Assembly: GCA_024803745.1 (NCBI GenBank)
Contig: JANJXV010000013.1
Span: 28,562,001 to 28,626,000, forward strand
Direction: 5' to 3'
DNA length: 64,000 bases
DNA from: Megascapheus bottae
Taxonomy: Eukaryota > Chordata > Mammalia > Rodentia > Geomyidae
Below are positions 1-14,300 of this stretch, in pieces. Within the stretch, counting starts at the first letter, position 1; the number at the start of each line of letters is the position of its first letter. A program made the translations under genes and the position numbers. The notes beneath the pieces were generated by a model that was not told the DNA's origin, made no database searches, and was given only the letters and a program-made list of their open reading frames with translations.

Positions 1-70
1 AAAGGATTTTGACCCCAGGAACAGAGGGGCTAAAGAATTTTGCTGGAAAATCCCTCGGCCAGATCTACAG
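1..70 (+). CDS. SLC17A6: SLC17A6 coding exon 1 (partial), residues 7-28 and part of R29
   Basis: The window begins two bases into codon 6. The frame from base 3 reads [20 protein letters not shown] and then IY, matching the cytosolic N-tail of VGLUT2 after MESVKQ. The exon ends at AG before a strong gtaagc donor and leaves two bases for codon 29. Threonines at 10 and 13 replace the alanine and lysine I recall in human, a conservative region-specific change. The start codon is not in the window. Confidence 0.93.
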
Positions 71-3000
71 GTAAGCAAACTCATGCCTACCTGGGGTTCA
101 CCATGGAGGGGAGGGGAATGTTAAGGGCTATTTCTCGAAAATCTTGTTTAGTTAGAGAGGTTTGTAATATGATCAGTAGGTATTTGTCCTGCTCTTTGCT
201 GCAAGAAAAACGGGGGGGGGGGAGGAGGCTGCTCTGGAAACGTGCTTGTTAATGCAGGAATGTTATACTAAATGAACCTATCTGCTGGGTATATGTGTTT
301 TTGAATGTGGGAGTTTTATTTTGATACCTGAAGATTCCCACCGAGGACATATTCTCATTGAAATTAAGAACTGACTAGCACCTGTTCAAAGAGTTTGTGT
401 GTATTTGTTTATTGATGCCAAAAATTAAATTCTTTCATCTTTCATGAATTCATATATATATATATATCCTTTAAAAAGTGAACAAGGAATCAGCTTCAAA
501 CTATAGTAGAGAATTAGCCAGGCAATCGTCCTTTGATATTGAATGAACAGATTTGAAAATATACTAATAATTGACAGTAGAAGTAGTTCCTGTCTCAGAA
601 GTTAAAATACTACACATATTTTTATGTATTTAGCTTCTTATGGAAGTATCTTTCATGCTTGGAAAATGTAGCCGTGCTGATTAAAACAACTATAATTGCA
701 ATAATCGGAAAAGATCACTCTGAAGGTACCAGATATCACTTTTAAATATTTTATTCCTCTTTCAGTAATGGCGCTAATTACGTTGGAAACTGAACAAATT
801 AAAATCTTTTCCGATTTGTTCTAGTATACACAATTTTTTTCCGTTAATTATGGGGATAAAAAATCAATGAGAAAGTTCATATACAAAAGGATAAACGATT
901 GCCACCGAGCACAAATGTTCACATTTGGAAAAACGAAGCCTTTGTAAATGATAAGGCTTGTAGAGAAGATAACCAGTGCAATTCCCTGCCTTCCAAATCT
1001 CTGCATTTTTGGTGGGCTTCACACAAGCACCATCATCTACTTACGCCGCAGTGGACACCGCAGGCGCCCTGCAGTCCCAAAGCCACCCTGCAAAGGGCGT
1101 TCTCTTTCCCAGCCAGCTGCTATCAGGTGGGCAATTCAAGGTGCAGTCTCCTGTTATGCATCTATAGGTATATTAAGCCAATGTAAAAATATCAAGTTGG
1201 CAATTATTTTTCCTCTCTGGACACACAATTTTCAATGATTTTTAAGGCTCCAATTTTTCTTCAGCGATATACCTTCACCTAGCTGCAAATACCCTTCTGA
1301 GTTATTCTCCAGGTGACGTTTTCTAGAATTTAAAAGTGTTTGAAGGAAGCCTCAGATTTCTTTGCAGCAGTAGTATCCTCAGACGTGCAACCTTGATCGG
1401 AAAACTTCGTTTGCTTCACTAGTGTGTGTGAGAGAAAGCAAGTAGATGCGTGCAGCATTTAAAAGGACACAGCTTTAAAAATAATTCCATGGTGGATTGG
1501 GGGGAAACATTGCAAATTGTAAGCCTAGACATAGATCAAGTATTAAAATAATCAGTATCAGGGGACTATAGAGCTGTTACCTTTCACACTCTTTAAAGAC
1601 TAGAAAATGCAGGGGTAGATTATGGATCATAGCAACCAAATCCTTTTTTTTTTTTCAGTAACACCATTCCACCATTCCTCCTTTCCCTTCCTTTTCTCTC
1701 CATCCCCCAAGGACCAAAGCTCAAAAAGAATTGAATCAGATGGCTGGAATGGTGTGAAAACTATGTTAATTTTTTTAGATGAAATCTACTTGGAGTGGCA
1801 CTACTGAACAAATGTTAATGCAGGCTCCTGGTAGGGGTGGCGTCTCCCATTCTGTCTTTGGAAATGAGCTCGGGGAGATCTTTCTGTGTTTATAATCCAG
1901 ATAGTAATGACGCAAGATTGTGGATAATTAATTATTCATGTTCTAGCAGTAGAAAGCTTAAGTGTCGGCCATATGCTGCGGAGGCCTTTGTTTCCAACTG
2001 GAGTAAAAAGGAAAAAAAAAAATTAAGAAGATGTGTACAGGGGAAATCAGCCTTGATCAGGAACCCTAAGGCTAGAGAAACAGGGAGTGCTTGACCCTCC
2101 CAGAGAGCTACCCCCGCCCTTCTCAGTGCGGCCACTGGCCTCCCAGGACAGGGAGTGTCGGCTCCTTGGAGGGGTGGATCTCTGCATTCCCCATCCTTCT
2201 TCCAGCCCTCCCCCGACCAAGCTTCCGCTTGAACTCGAGAGAAAGAGAGAAGAGAGGGGAAGAGTTGCAGGCCAGAGGCTGCGAGTTGGAAAACACCCTA
2301 AGCCATTGTCAGTGTCTGCGCGACAAGAACCTGAGGGTGGAGACGTGTGTACGCGGAAGCCCTGGACGGCCCGCTGAGCTAACCTTTACCCCAACAAATC
2401 CTAAACCCTGAAAGTTAGGTCGTAGTGACCGGTATCCAAATGCAGACCCTGGAGATTTGATCCCAAGATAATAGGGATTAGAAGCTTGAGCCTCCACGTC
2501 CTGGAGTGGTGGCACTGGGGAGGAAGGAGGGATGGTGAGTGCTGGAGAGCCCCGCGGACGTCTCCGTCCGGGAGAGAGGCCTCACCACCTGTCTTGGCGA
2601 CGCAGGAGGGAGTCAGCGCGACTCCCCTCAGCCTCCACCGGTCTCGAGGGAACGAAATTATACAAGTGTTAGGGAGCTGCCTAACCTGGGGTGCCTATGC
2701 TTCCCCCCTCAACCTGACGCACAGGGTGCTGGAGAAGAAGCAGGAGGGCGGGGAGACCATCGAGCTGACCGAGGATGGGAAACCCCTGGAGGTGTCCGAA
2801 AAGAAGGCCCCGCTGTGTGACTGCACCTGCTTCGGCCTACCCCGCCGCTACATCATCGCCATCATGAGCGGCCTAGGCTTCTGCATCTCCTTTGGAATCC
2901 GCTGTAACCTGGGCGTGGCTATCGTGGACATGGTCAACAACAGCACGATCCACCGCGGGGGCAAAGTCATCAAGGAGGTGGGCAACCCCGGGCCTGCGCA

Positions 3001-5291
3001 CGCGCCCCCCCCCCATACGCTCCCCACCCCCAGCCTCGTCGTGGCCTCCCAGAGCAGCATCCCCTAGGGGTACACCATTTCCCCACTGGACACCGGGCTG
3101 GCGGAGGCCTGGGTTCTATTTGTAGGCCATTTCCTAGCCGAGCTCTCCCTTCTCCATCTAGGAAGAACACACTAGCTGGATGTCCCAACAGCCATTACAA
3201 GCTGATGGCTGATAATGCCTACTTCATATAGATAGATAGATATAGATATAGATAGATAGATATTAATATGGTGTAACAATTAGGAGCGCCTTCGTTATTT
3301 TTCTTCCCAGTTATACTTCTCCAGATCCCATCCATTGTAAATAAACCAAAAATGGGAAATGGAATGCGCTGTGCACACTGATTGAGGAAGGCCTTTGCAA
3401 AGGTCCACCTCGCCTACCCAGAGAGAAAATAGATGGCCTGAGGGGCGTCATAGGGCAGCCACTCCACCATCTGAACAGTGCTGGGCTGTGATGCCAAGAC
3501 AGAGGAGGTCACTTCAAGGTCGTGGATGGGTCCTTTTGTTTAGGACTATCGCATTCCCCCCACCAACACCCCCAAGTAAACCCTGTTAGAAAAGGGCTGG
3601 GAGGACTGAGAATTAGAGAAACTTGCCTCACTGGGCTCTGGGGAATTCAGGAGACACTGAGGGGTGGAGAGGGGGGAGGGGTGGATGCCTTGCGTCTTAA
3701 AATTTCCTCAAAAGGAGAGGGAGGGGGGAAAAAAAAGTACCAGTTCATTCCTTCACCAAGATAAATGATTGTCCCCGTTCCGAGGAGGATATTTTGCCTA
3801 GGTTTCTCTCAGGATTCACTCCGGGGAGCTGTGTGGACTGCTCTGAGTTACGTTTGATCTCCAGACTTTAGCCCCCTTCCCCCACAATCCTGACCCCCTT
3901 CTGTAACTCCTCCTAACTCACCAAGAAACAGATTCCAACCCATGTTTGCTCAAACCCATCCCCGGCGTTACAGACTTGGGGTCTTTCTGGGCCTGCAAGC
4001 CTGAGTCTTCCTTTCCCAAAATTAGGTCACATCGCGTGAATTTCTTTCTGAAAGTCACGGTTTGCCTAGGTCTAATGGACCCTGGAGGATCCCTTGCGAG
4101 GCTTTATCCCTACCTGGATAAGGGACACCTTCTCGAAAAGTCTGAATTTCCAAGAAAAGGGCCCTAAAGATTCCTCAGGAAACGAATGTAGGACGGCTGG
4201 CTTAGTATTTCGTCGTAAAAACACTTCCTTCCTGAGTACTGCCTTTTGAGTTACACGAGACCATTTTATTAGGAAACGAAAAATTAAGCCACAGAACCCC
4301 ACTGCCCCACCCCAATGCGGAAAGGAAGACATGCCTCCCATATCTCGAGTGGTCGCTCGCCAAGTGCTCCAGGCGAATCTTCCATTCTGACTCTGCTCTC
4401 CTCACACCGCCGTTTTGTATTGTTCTGTTCTGTTTTTTTTTTGTTGTTGTTGTTTTTGTTTTTCTCCCACACTGTAGAAAGCCAAATTCAACTGGGACCC
4501 AGAAACGGTGGGAATGATCCACGGTTCCTTCTTTTGGGGCTACATTATCACCCAGATTCCGGGTGGATACATCGCATCTCGCCTGGCAGCCAACAGGTAA
4601 AAGCTGGAGGCTTGGGGTCGGGGGCTAAGGATTGGTGTTTGTAGTTTTCAAAGACCGATCCGCGGGGTTTGAGAAATTGTGGAAGAAATCTTCCAGTCCG
4701 GAGCACACCTTCAAAAGGACAGAATTGCGGGTGTCTCCTTAGAGAGACACCAAGATTTCGTCTGGGTGAGTTTCCCTTCGTCTAGGGGACTGAATTGGGT
4801 TCTCCAGATAGACGGTCGACTTATTTTAAGACAGGTTAGGAGGTGAGGGCAGATTTGGAAGCTCGCAGCGGTTGGGGCTCGGGCAAAGTGGGGAATGGGG
4901 GATTGCTGAGCTCTGCACTGTCGCTGGCACATCTTTGGGGTGCCCGATCCCTGCCTAGAGCTGAATCCCTGGCAGCGCGCAAGGAGTGCCCCAGCCTAGG
5001 CGCCAGCTCAGAGGATGCTCAGAGTCTAAAGGACGTGTTTCTTTGGAGGCTGGAGGGCTCCCAGGGTGAGATTCCACCTGTTAAAGAGCTCTGTCGCAGC
5101 GGGAACTGGGGTGTGAAGAGGCGTTTCAGCTGCGCCCCTGGGCCTCCCGCCTGGGGGTGGTGGTCGCTGCTTGGGTCCTAGAGCCAGTTTCCTGGAAGGA
5201 TCCCCCTCCACCCTCCGCGTCCAGGTCTCAAAGCTGGAGCCAAAGGAACCCTCCCCCACCCCTGCCCCTTCATTGTGTGTATTTTGATTAA

Positions 5292-5344
<53 letters not shown>

Positions 5345-8300
5345 CACAGCCTTACTCCTTTAGTGTGAAGTATGGAACTCACAATGCACATTCGCCCACC
5401 CTCCTGCCCGTTCTTCCTGATCTTGCTGATTAGAGACCTCAAATACTAGGAGACATTCTTTCTTCAGACTTCTATCTCCTGTGGTAGTGAGAATACATTC
5501 TAAGCACTGGCACTCCGGAGGCATCTTTCTTAGAGGATCTTTCTCCCTTCCCTTCCTACCTCCCCCCGCCGCCCTCTCCAGGCTAACTGCGAGCTCCCAG
5601 CTCCCTCCCTCCCTTCCTCCCGTCTTCCAGCCTCAGTCTTCCCAGAGCCGTGACCCTGAGTCCCCAGTCCTCCACTGCAATGCCTGGAAATTTATTTGGG
5701 AGTTTCTTAGTGCTACAATGAGGACTTGAAAGCAGTGTTTTCTACATGACGAGGCAAGAGTGTGTCAGATTAGCAATAATACTTTTTAGCAATTGGGGCT
5801 GGATTTCACTTAGGCAGGAGATAAACATTTGAATCAACCTAAGATTTAATGACTAACATAGCTAGAGTCCAGTTTTATAACTCTGATAAAGACAACATTG
5901 GCAAAAGGAGAAGTATCAATTCCATTTATTACTAATTCTGGACAGGTAAATTTTCATGTTGGGATTTCTATTATAATTACTTCTATCATTTTATTCCTAA
6001 CACTTACTGTATAAAATACAATGAAGTGCCCAGAAAGCCCAAAGGTACATATCAAACATATTAATTGAAGAGATAAAAATAAGCCAACAAAGAATTCATC
6101 ATGGACTACAAAAAAATAAATAAAATGATATAAAAATGCAACATGCTGTAATATGTATTTCAATGGCTGTACCTTTAAGGGTTGTTTCAGAGCCAGAATC
6201 TTCAGCTTGCCAAATGCTAAAATGCTGAAGAGTTCCTGCCAGGAGAACTCTTCAGGGATGTTGCACCTTACTCTTGTGACTCTGGGGGTGGGATCAATAG
6301 ACAGATTTTCTTCATTTAAACAAATGCAAGCTATATTATCAGCACTGAAAAGAAAAATGATGAGTTAGGTTTTAACTTTATTAGTTTAATTCTCCTCAAG
6401 GAAAAGAGCTTCTACATTTTAGAATTTTACTTAGGCCCGAATTCATTTTATCTTGCACTGTATATTGTGTTCTGCATGTCTGAAAAAGTTAAAATTTTGT
6501 GGTAAAATGTAACTTAGCATATAAAAATTTCATGGACACATATCTGAAAGTTTTGATGTAGTTTCTCTCCTTTAATAAACTATAACAGATTACAAATACA
6601 TTTGAAGCTTACTGAGAAAATAAATCTTAAACGTATATACCATATGTTTTCTGACTATGAAAGTGAGAAAAATACATATGGTGATTCATACCTATAATAC
6701 CAGACACTGGAGAGAAGCAATCATAAGGATTATAGTTCAAGACAAGCCTCTATCTTTTCGAGCAACATCCCTATGTCTTTCAAGTAAAGGCATAAGTGAC
6801 TGAGCCTTTATTTAATCAGTGTAAGGTCCTGAGTTCGGTCCCCAATTTCACCAGAAGAGAAAAACAATAAATATGAAAAAATCATAAATAATAAATCCAT
6901 TCAGGTGGACCTATTATTAACATGTTGTGGATCTCCAATTGATCCTAGAATTTTATATTAGAAAGCCCAGGAAAGTTTTATATTAGAAAGCTTTCTATAA
7001 ATGAAAATACGATATGTTTATAGAATTGATTTAAAATGCACATTTTCTATTGTGATGGATTTTTATTCCAAAATAATAAAAAATAAAAATAAAAAACAAC
7101 CTAGCAAAATCAGTCTTTCATCTACAAGCATTGCATGGCCATTCATATAAACGACTCCATATAGGCAATTTAATAGTAGAGGGCAATTTCCCTTGGGTGG
7201 AGTCTTTTCCCTGTAGTTGAAAAAGAAGCTCACTTTGGAAACTGCCATCATTACTGTGGGCACAGAGGAACTTGAGTTGTATGGAGAAAGTTCCTCAGGA
7301 GAAACAGGCTCCTGGTTACACTTCCTGACACATTTCTCAATGAAAAAGAAGCAGCCATGATTTGGCTTTTCTACCTTTATTGAGCACAAAAGAGCCCCTA
7401 CTCTCGGTTAGAATTCAGATTCTAAGTCTTCTTACTGTGGAAGTCTGGGTACATTGGCTTTCTGGCTCTCAGAGAGGAAGAGTTGGAGGAGGGGAAGCAA
7501 AGATCTCTTAAATCCTTTGTCCTTTGTCTCTCCTTAAGAGCTCCTGCACGTCAAAGGAGAAGAATCTGTCTCTCCTTAGAAGGCCTTATAATGGGAAGAC
7601 AAAAGAAGATTCCTTTTTAGCAATCTGCAGTGTTTTAAGATGAGAGAATATTTAATGTTCAATGAAAAGGCCACAGTTAATTTTATTTTGAAATAATACA
7701 AGGCAGGGGATTCATTGTAATTCAAATATTTGCAAATATGGACTTCCTCAGTACTGTTTGGCATGCATTCAAGCATTCAAATTGCTGTAAGGAAATTGAG
7801 CTTTTGATTATAAGAGAAATTTGTTTATTATGTATTATTTACTATTCTGCCAAGAGTATGATAAATAGATTGATATACCAAAGGAAATTTGACCAACACT
7901 ACGGTTTTAATTTATGACAGTATATATAAAAAGACTGTTGCCTTTGTTTAGTTGGTATTATTACATACAACCTATACAAACTTTCTTTCCTACCCTGTTC
8001 TTGTCATGTTTTCTTTGTGCTATTATAATTTTCACATGGCACTTACCACCAATATTTTTTTCTTTATATTTTTGTCTAATGTCTTCCTTTTTCCGAGTAA
8101 ATGTAAGTTGTATGAATCCAGGTAGTTTTGATATATATGTATATACATATATATGTATATATATAGCATCATTCTACTGCTAATATAGCCTTGCTCATGT
8201 AATTTATTGAATTAATTAAATGAACATTACAATGAGATATTTTGGATCTTAATACCAGTAAAACTTGAATTTTAAAGCCAAACTATGTGAGTTTGGAATG

Positions 8301-11300
8301 ATCAGATGCTCCTTAATAACTGAAGAAAGCAAATTATAATTTAACCTCTTCGGTCCTTGCCTTAGGTTTCTGTAAATAGGACAGAGTACCCATTTCACAT
8401 GGTTATTTTTTCTGCTCAGTTAGAGGGATGCATAAAATCTTTTCATATGCTCAGAAGTATAATTATCAGATGCTGTCATTCATTATTGTGAATACACTTG
8501 TAAATTTAGAGATGAAACTTCTTCCCACAAAATTATCTAAATCTCATTTAAAATCTTTTGAAGCGTTATCTCAGGAATATATACAGTAGAGAGTAATGCT
8601 AGCAATTCAGTTTATATAATCTTTAAATTCTAGTCAGGCTTATATGTACTTAGAAAAATTAATTTTATATTCATCTGTTGTAAGCTATGGTTTTGTTTTT
8701 CCTTTAAGCCTATCTTTTAGTCAAGATTATTTATAGTGTAGTATTTTGTGTTTTCAGATATTTCTTGCACATTTAACTCAACTTTGGCAAAGGAGGTATT
8801 TATCTATCATATATCTTTATCTTATATACTATATATACAATTGAATATTATACAATCATATATATTCACATATTTGTATATATATATATATATATATATA
8901 TAATTGAAGAAGAGCCCGAGGATTACATTGACTGGAGAGTATAATAGCCTCCCTTGACAGGAACCCAGGTTTAAAAGTGGAGGGGGCTCATCTATTCCAA
9001 CCTGCTCCATTTTACAAGCAAGAACAGTGAGAGAGGTACTGATGTTTCCATTCTTCCCACGGAATGCTGAGGAGAGTTCAAGTGTCTTGTAATGTGGGAC
9101 TACAGGCTACTTCTGTACTGCATCTTTGCCTAATACTGGCTGCTGCATTGTTAACACGTGTTTCAGTAACAGGCTAAGCCATCTGCTCTCCGATGGATGA
9201 CCATCATTTATCACTCTCTAAATCCAGAGGAGAAATCCATGAATTAGAGACAGAAGCCTTTACCACACCCAAGGGATCCTTAGATTTTTGTTTTGTTTTG
9301 TTTTTCATTTTGTCACATACACTTATGTGTGCATGGACTACCTTCCATACAATGTTTGTTCACATCCTGAGTGCTGCTGTTCTTTTATTCTGTTAGACAA
9401 ATTCCATGCTTTAATGGTGGCTTACACGTGCTATAGCATAATCACCAGGAAAACGCATGATAATTCGGACTGTCTCTCTACTCTTTTTCTAGCTTGAGCT
9501 TCTTGAAGTTAGGGATTTGAACAAGACTGAGGGTACTTTAGGCCTTTTGTTGGTTAAAAAAAACGAAGGGATTATTATTCCTTGGAAATTTTTGCTACAT
9601 TATTCAGATCACTCTTTTGAAATACTGAAGGAAGTAATGTTTTCTTAAAAATGTATCTCATCTCTTTTGCTGTCCCTTGGTTATCTCATATTGTTACAGT
9701 ATTTCATTTTGTTACCTAATATATTGGATGTATGAGTATTTGGTTATTTGAAATCGGATAGGGAAGGGGGGGAAAACAAGATGAGGGGTGGGGTGGCAGG
9801 AGGGAAATGGGGACCAAGACATGAGAAAGAATGTATGTGAGGTAATGCACCTTCTATTTGGTGAATATAATGTAACCCTTCTATTGTTTACATGGAAAAA
9901 AACTGCAAGTATCTAAACACATGATTTAAAAATTAAAGTGCGAGCCAGGAGTGTGGCCTAGTGGTAGAGTGCTTGCCTAGCGTGCACAAATCCCTGGGTT
10001 TGATTCCTCAGTACCACATACACAGATAAACCTAGAAGTAACGCTGTGGTTCAAGTGGCAGAGTGCTAGCCTAGAGGAAAAAGTGTCAAAGGACAGTGCT
10101 CAGGCTCTGAGTTAGCCCCAGGATTGGCAAAAAAAAAAAAAAAAAGTATTTTTATTTGTAAAATAACATTTGACCAATCAGGTAAATATTCTGTTTTTAC
10201 TGTTTAAAAAACAAACTTTCCATGATTTTTTAAAAAGTTGGCATGATTTTTAAAAATGGCATTTTAAGTGTAAAATCTTTTCATTTTAGGCCCCATTATC
10301 ACTTTTTTCTTTTACATTTTAATCTCTTTTTCCTTCATACAAATCAAACAATAAAGATGTGCTGAATTTTTTAATTGGTATAGGCCTTTTAAGACAGATA
10401 GCTATGCACATACACAAATACATGCTCTCTGTCTACCACTTTTTCCTCTCTACTTATGTATTGCAAGAAAGGGGTCTCTTAACTCTTTCAGTGAAAAATA
10501 GTGCAAATTTCTTTCGTCAGAAAATAATTCAGACTGTATATAAAATTTACTGCAGAAGGCCACCTTCAGCCATGGTGGAAATTGTACATTGTCACCTTGC
10601 CTTTTAAGGCCAGAGATGATTCTTTCTATTGCCTTTATCTAGCTGCTTCTCAAACTTCTAGCTTCCCTTCCCATTGTTGGCTCTATAGGTTAGGTATCTG
10701 GAGTAATAGAGCCTACATTTTTCTGACAAAAGAAAATATCCTTTACCACAGACAAATGATGGTTATATGTATTGAGGCAGGGAGAAGTCTCCTGGGCTTT
10801 CACGTGCTTTGCTGAAGAAAGCTTTTCTTTCTTCAATTCCTCAGTCCTCTCGCCCCTCCTGAGCTGTGGTTTCTGCTGCTGCAGCATTCCACCCCTGCAG
10901 TGCAGAGGCAGCCTCTGGAAAAGAGGGCGGTGATTTCACAGGAGTGGGTCAGGTGGGCAGCTGGTACAGCAATTCTTCCATCGCCATATGCCACCACTGG
11001 GGCATTCCAATTTCTCTGTCATGAGTGATGAAGTCATTTTTACAGCTTAATGATGTACCAAGGGACACAGGGGGCTGGCTTATGCCTGGGTAGTCCTTTT
11101 TTAATATGGGAATGGGGCATCAGATGTGACAAAGGGAGGCACCCAGACCCTGATTTGATTAGATTAAATAGATTAAACAGGCTGAATCCATCTACTCCTG
11201 CAAACCCTCTAGGAGAGGATTAGTTCCACACCTGGGGTGAGGAACACTAGAATTCATGTTCAGTAACAAGCCACGCTCAAATGGAAATTCATTGATTGAA

Positions 11301-14300
11301 CTTAAGAAAAATGGATACCATCGGAATAAGCGTCATGTCACCAAAGGTCCTGTCACCTTGTCAGGGGAAATCTTTGGGGGCTGACCTGATCCTCTGGGAT
11401 ATTTGCTGCCATGCGGTACAGGCATAGGAATATAACCAAGAATTTCACAGCTAAGTTGGTTTGGACAGCATTGGATGTTAAGAATCCAGTAGTTTGTGGT
11501 ACAGGTTTTCAGCAGTGGTTCCAGTTGCTCTTCCAAGCATTTTCAGACTAAAGTGAGGAGAAAACAAAGCAACACAGGAAGCCAGTTCAAATAGGTGCAA
11601 CACAGAAGAAACAATAGGTAAAATTGAGTGGCAAGGGCCTGGAGCATGGCCTAGTGGTAGTGAACCACATACACAGAAAGAGCCGAAAGTGGCGTTGTGG
11701 CTCAAGTTGCAGTGTGCTAGCCTTGCGCAAAAAATGTCCAAGGACAACACTCAGGCCCTGAGTTCAAGCCCCAGGACAGGCTAAATAAATAAATAAGAGT
11801 GGCAAATGAATACATACACAAAGACTTCCCAGGCCTTGTGGAATCGATTGCTCAGCAATAGAATGGCCTTCTTTCTAAACAGTAGTGTTTGGGGGATAGG
11901 GAGAGAGAGTGTATGAATTATAGATCATCTTTTAATTGCTGTAGTGTTCATTTGAGGAGGCGTTTGTATTCAGAACTGAATAATAATTACATACATCACT
12001 TTTGTTTTTAGGTACACCATCTTTCTTTCCTACAGTCACCCCAAAAGACCGGCATCCAGATCCTTCTTTTACTCCTTAAAGAACTGAACATAGAATTATT
12101 TGACTTATTTTCTTAAGTCCATACAAAAATATGTATAGGACAGAAAAGCCAGGATGTCTAATTTTCAATTATAGTTTAGTTTACTAAAGGATATTTTATA
12201 ATTCCTTAGCTACTATATTACCCAATTCTAAGATAGATCCATAGGAAAAAGAATACAAGTATGAAATAATTTTAAGCTTCTATATATTCTATTATTAGGC
12301 ATTTTGATTGGGGACAAACTTGAACTAGAAAAATGGGAGTGATGGGCTTAGAAAAATGGGAGTAATGACTACTTACACAAGCTTATACCTAGTAAGTTAT
12401 TAAGGCTGAAATTTGAATTACTGTAGTAAGATCATGGAACTTGTATAACTAATTGTCCTAAAAAATGGCAGGTGTTCTTTTGATCTGATCAGTAAGGTCA
12501 GTGAAAATGGAACCAAAGACTTTCTCTTTTTTACAAGAAAAATTGAACTTCAATTTATATTTTTATGGACAAGATGGGTTTTAGCAAATGGTTCCATCCT
12601 ACCATTTCCCCTCTCCTCTTCCATGAAAACCTACTCTTCAATATTCAGTTATATGTATTCTAGTTGGACATTCTCATATCTTTGCCTTTTGTGGTTACCT
12701 GGGACAACACATCTCATATCTCATAGAAGAAAGCCAATGTGTCACCAGGAAACTCATTAGAAATGTAACTCTCAGCATTACTCAAACCTACTGAACCAAG
12801 AGGTTCAGCACCAAATCTGACTACCTAGATTGTTTATGGTGAATAGTACCACCATAAGCATGGCAAGCTGTAGTCACCTCTGTGTATGATGACTACATTC
12901 CTTGGTTATATATGTAGAAAGCATCTTACAAACAATTACACATTAGGTCTGATGTTGGGATTTCTTGGAGAACCACAAAACTGATTTTCCCCAATGGGTG
13001 CACTATTTTACATTCCCACCAATGGTGTATAAAGGTATTCTTCCCCTTTGACACTCTTAGTAGTGGTAATTATTCTTATTATTGCTACTGGTTAAATGTA
13101 ATAGGGCTTACTGATGAGATATTCTAAATCATCAACCAGATAGAGTAAATGCAAACCAAATGCTTCATCTCGCTCTCTTCTTTCTATGTCATGGAAAATT
13201 ATTTGAACCCACTGTCTGAGACTCCAGCTGTGAAATAAGGAATAGAGGAGAAAGCTTTCTTATAATGTTATTAGATTAAGATGAGAATGGATTTTCCACC
13301 ATTCAGTATTTGACCATTTTTATATTTTGCGTGAATGCTTCATACTTTGGGGGTTGTTTCTAAGGTGCCAGACTACTCTCATGTTTCACAACAGTCTTTG
13401 GAACTGTCCTACCCTGAGCATCATTGTCCAAGTTCGAATCTGTCTCTCTGTCTCTCTGTCTCTCTCTCTGTCTCTCTCTCTCTCTCTTTCTTTTTCTTTC
13501 CTTTCTTGCATTCTCTTTCTTCTTTCTTCATTTCTTTATCTTTCTTTCTCCTTCCTTCTTTTTTTCCTTCCTTCCTTCCTTCATTCCTTCCTTCTTTTCT
13601 TTCTTTCTTTTTCTGGTGCTGGGGCTTGAACTAAGGGTCTGGGCACTGACCCTGAGCCTTTTTGTGCTCAAGGCTACCATAGAGCCACAGCATCAGTTCC
13701 AGCTTTTTCTGAGTAGTTTATTTGAGATAAGAGTCTCAGGTACTTTTCTGCCATGGCTGGCTTGGAACCATGATCTTCAACTCTTAGCCTTCTTAGTAGC
13801 TAGGATTACAGGCATAAGCCACAGATGCCCCCAGCTTCACCTGTCTTTTAACTGCTTAGAATGCCCTTTATTTGTGTTTTATGTACTAGTACATTGGATT
13901 TGATAATATTATCATTTCAGAGATGAGGAATAAAGCACATGTCACTTCAGTAATAAGTACAGAGTTAAATTTGAACTCAGAAAATCTAGCTCTGTTGAAA
14001 CCACTGTTTTTCCCCTACATTTTTATTAACAACAGTTGATTGTAACCCAAGAGGTTTTTACTTGGACATATTCATATGTGCACATGATATACCTTGATCA
14101 GATTCACTGTCTTCATCTCAAACCACTTCTCCCTTCCCAAACCAATCTCAGCGAGCCACCCTGTTCCACGTTCACACATGTGCATAAAGTATTTATGCAC
14201 TAATAGGAGTATCCCTCTCCTATTAGTTCCTACACCCTAGCCACGCCCTGTGTTACATTCCTGTTATTCTTCTCTTTTTACATGCATGCTAATTATTGAA

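Noticed and set aside
5026..5442. 138-residue minus-strand frame
   Set aside because: Built around the (CA)n microsatellite; no family likeness.
13327..13903. Three overlapping Ser/Leu/Phe-rich frames
   Set aside because: They are translations of the pyrimidine tract and the antisense SINE.
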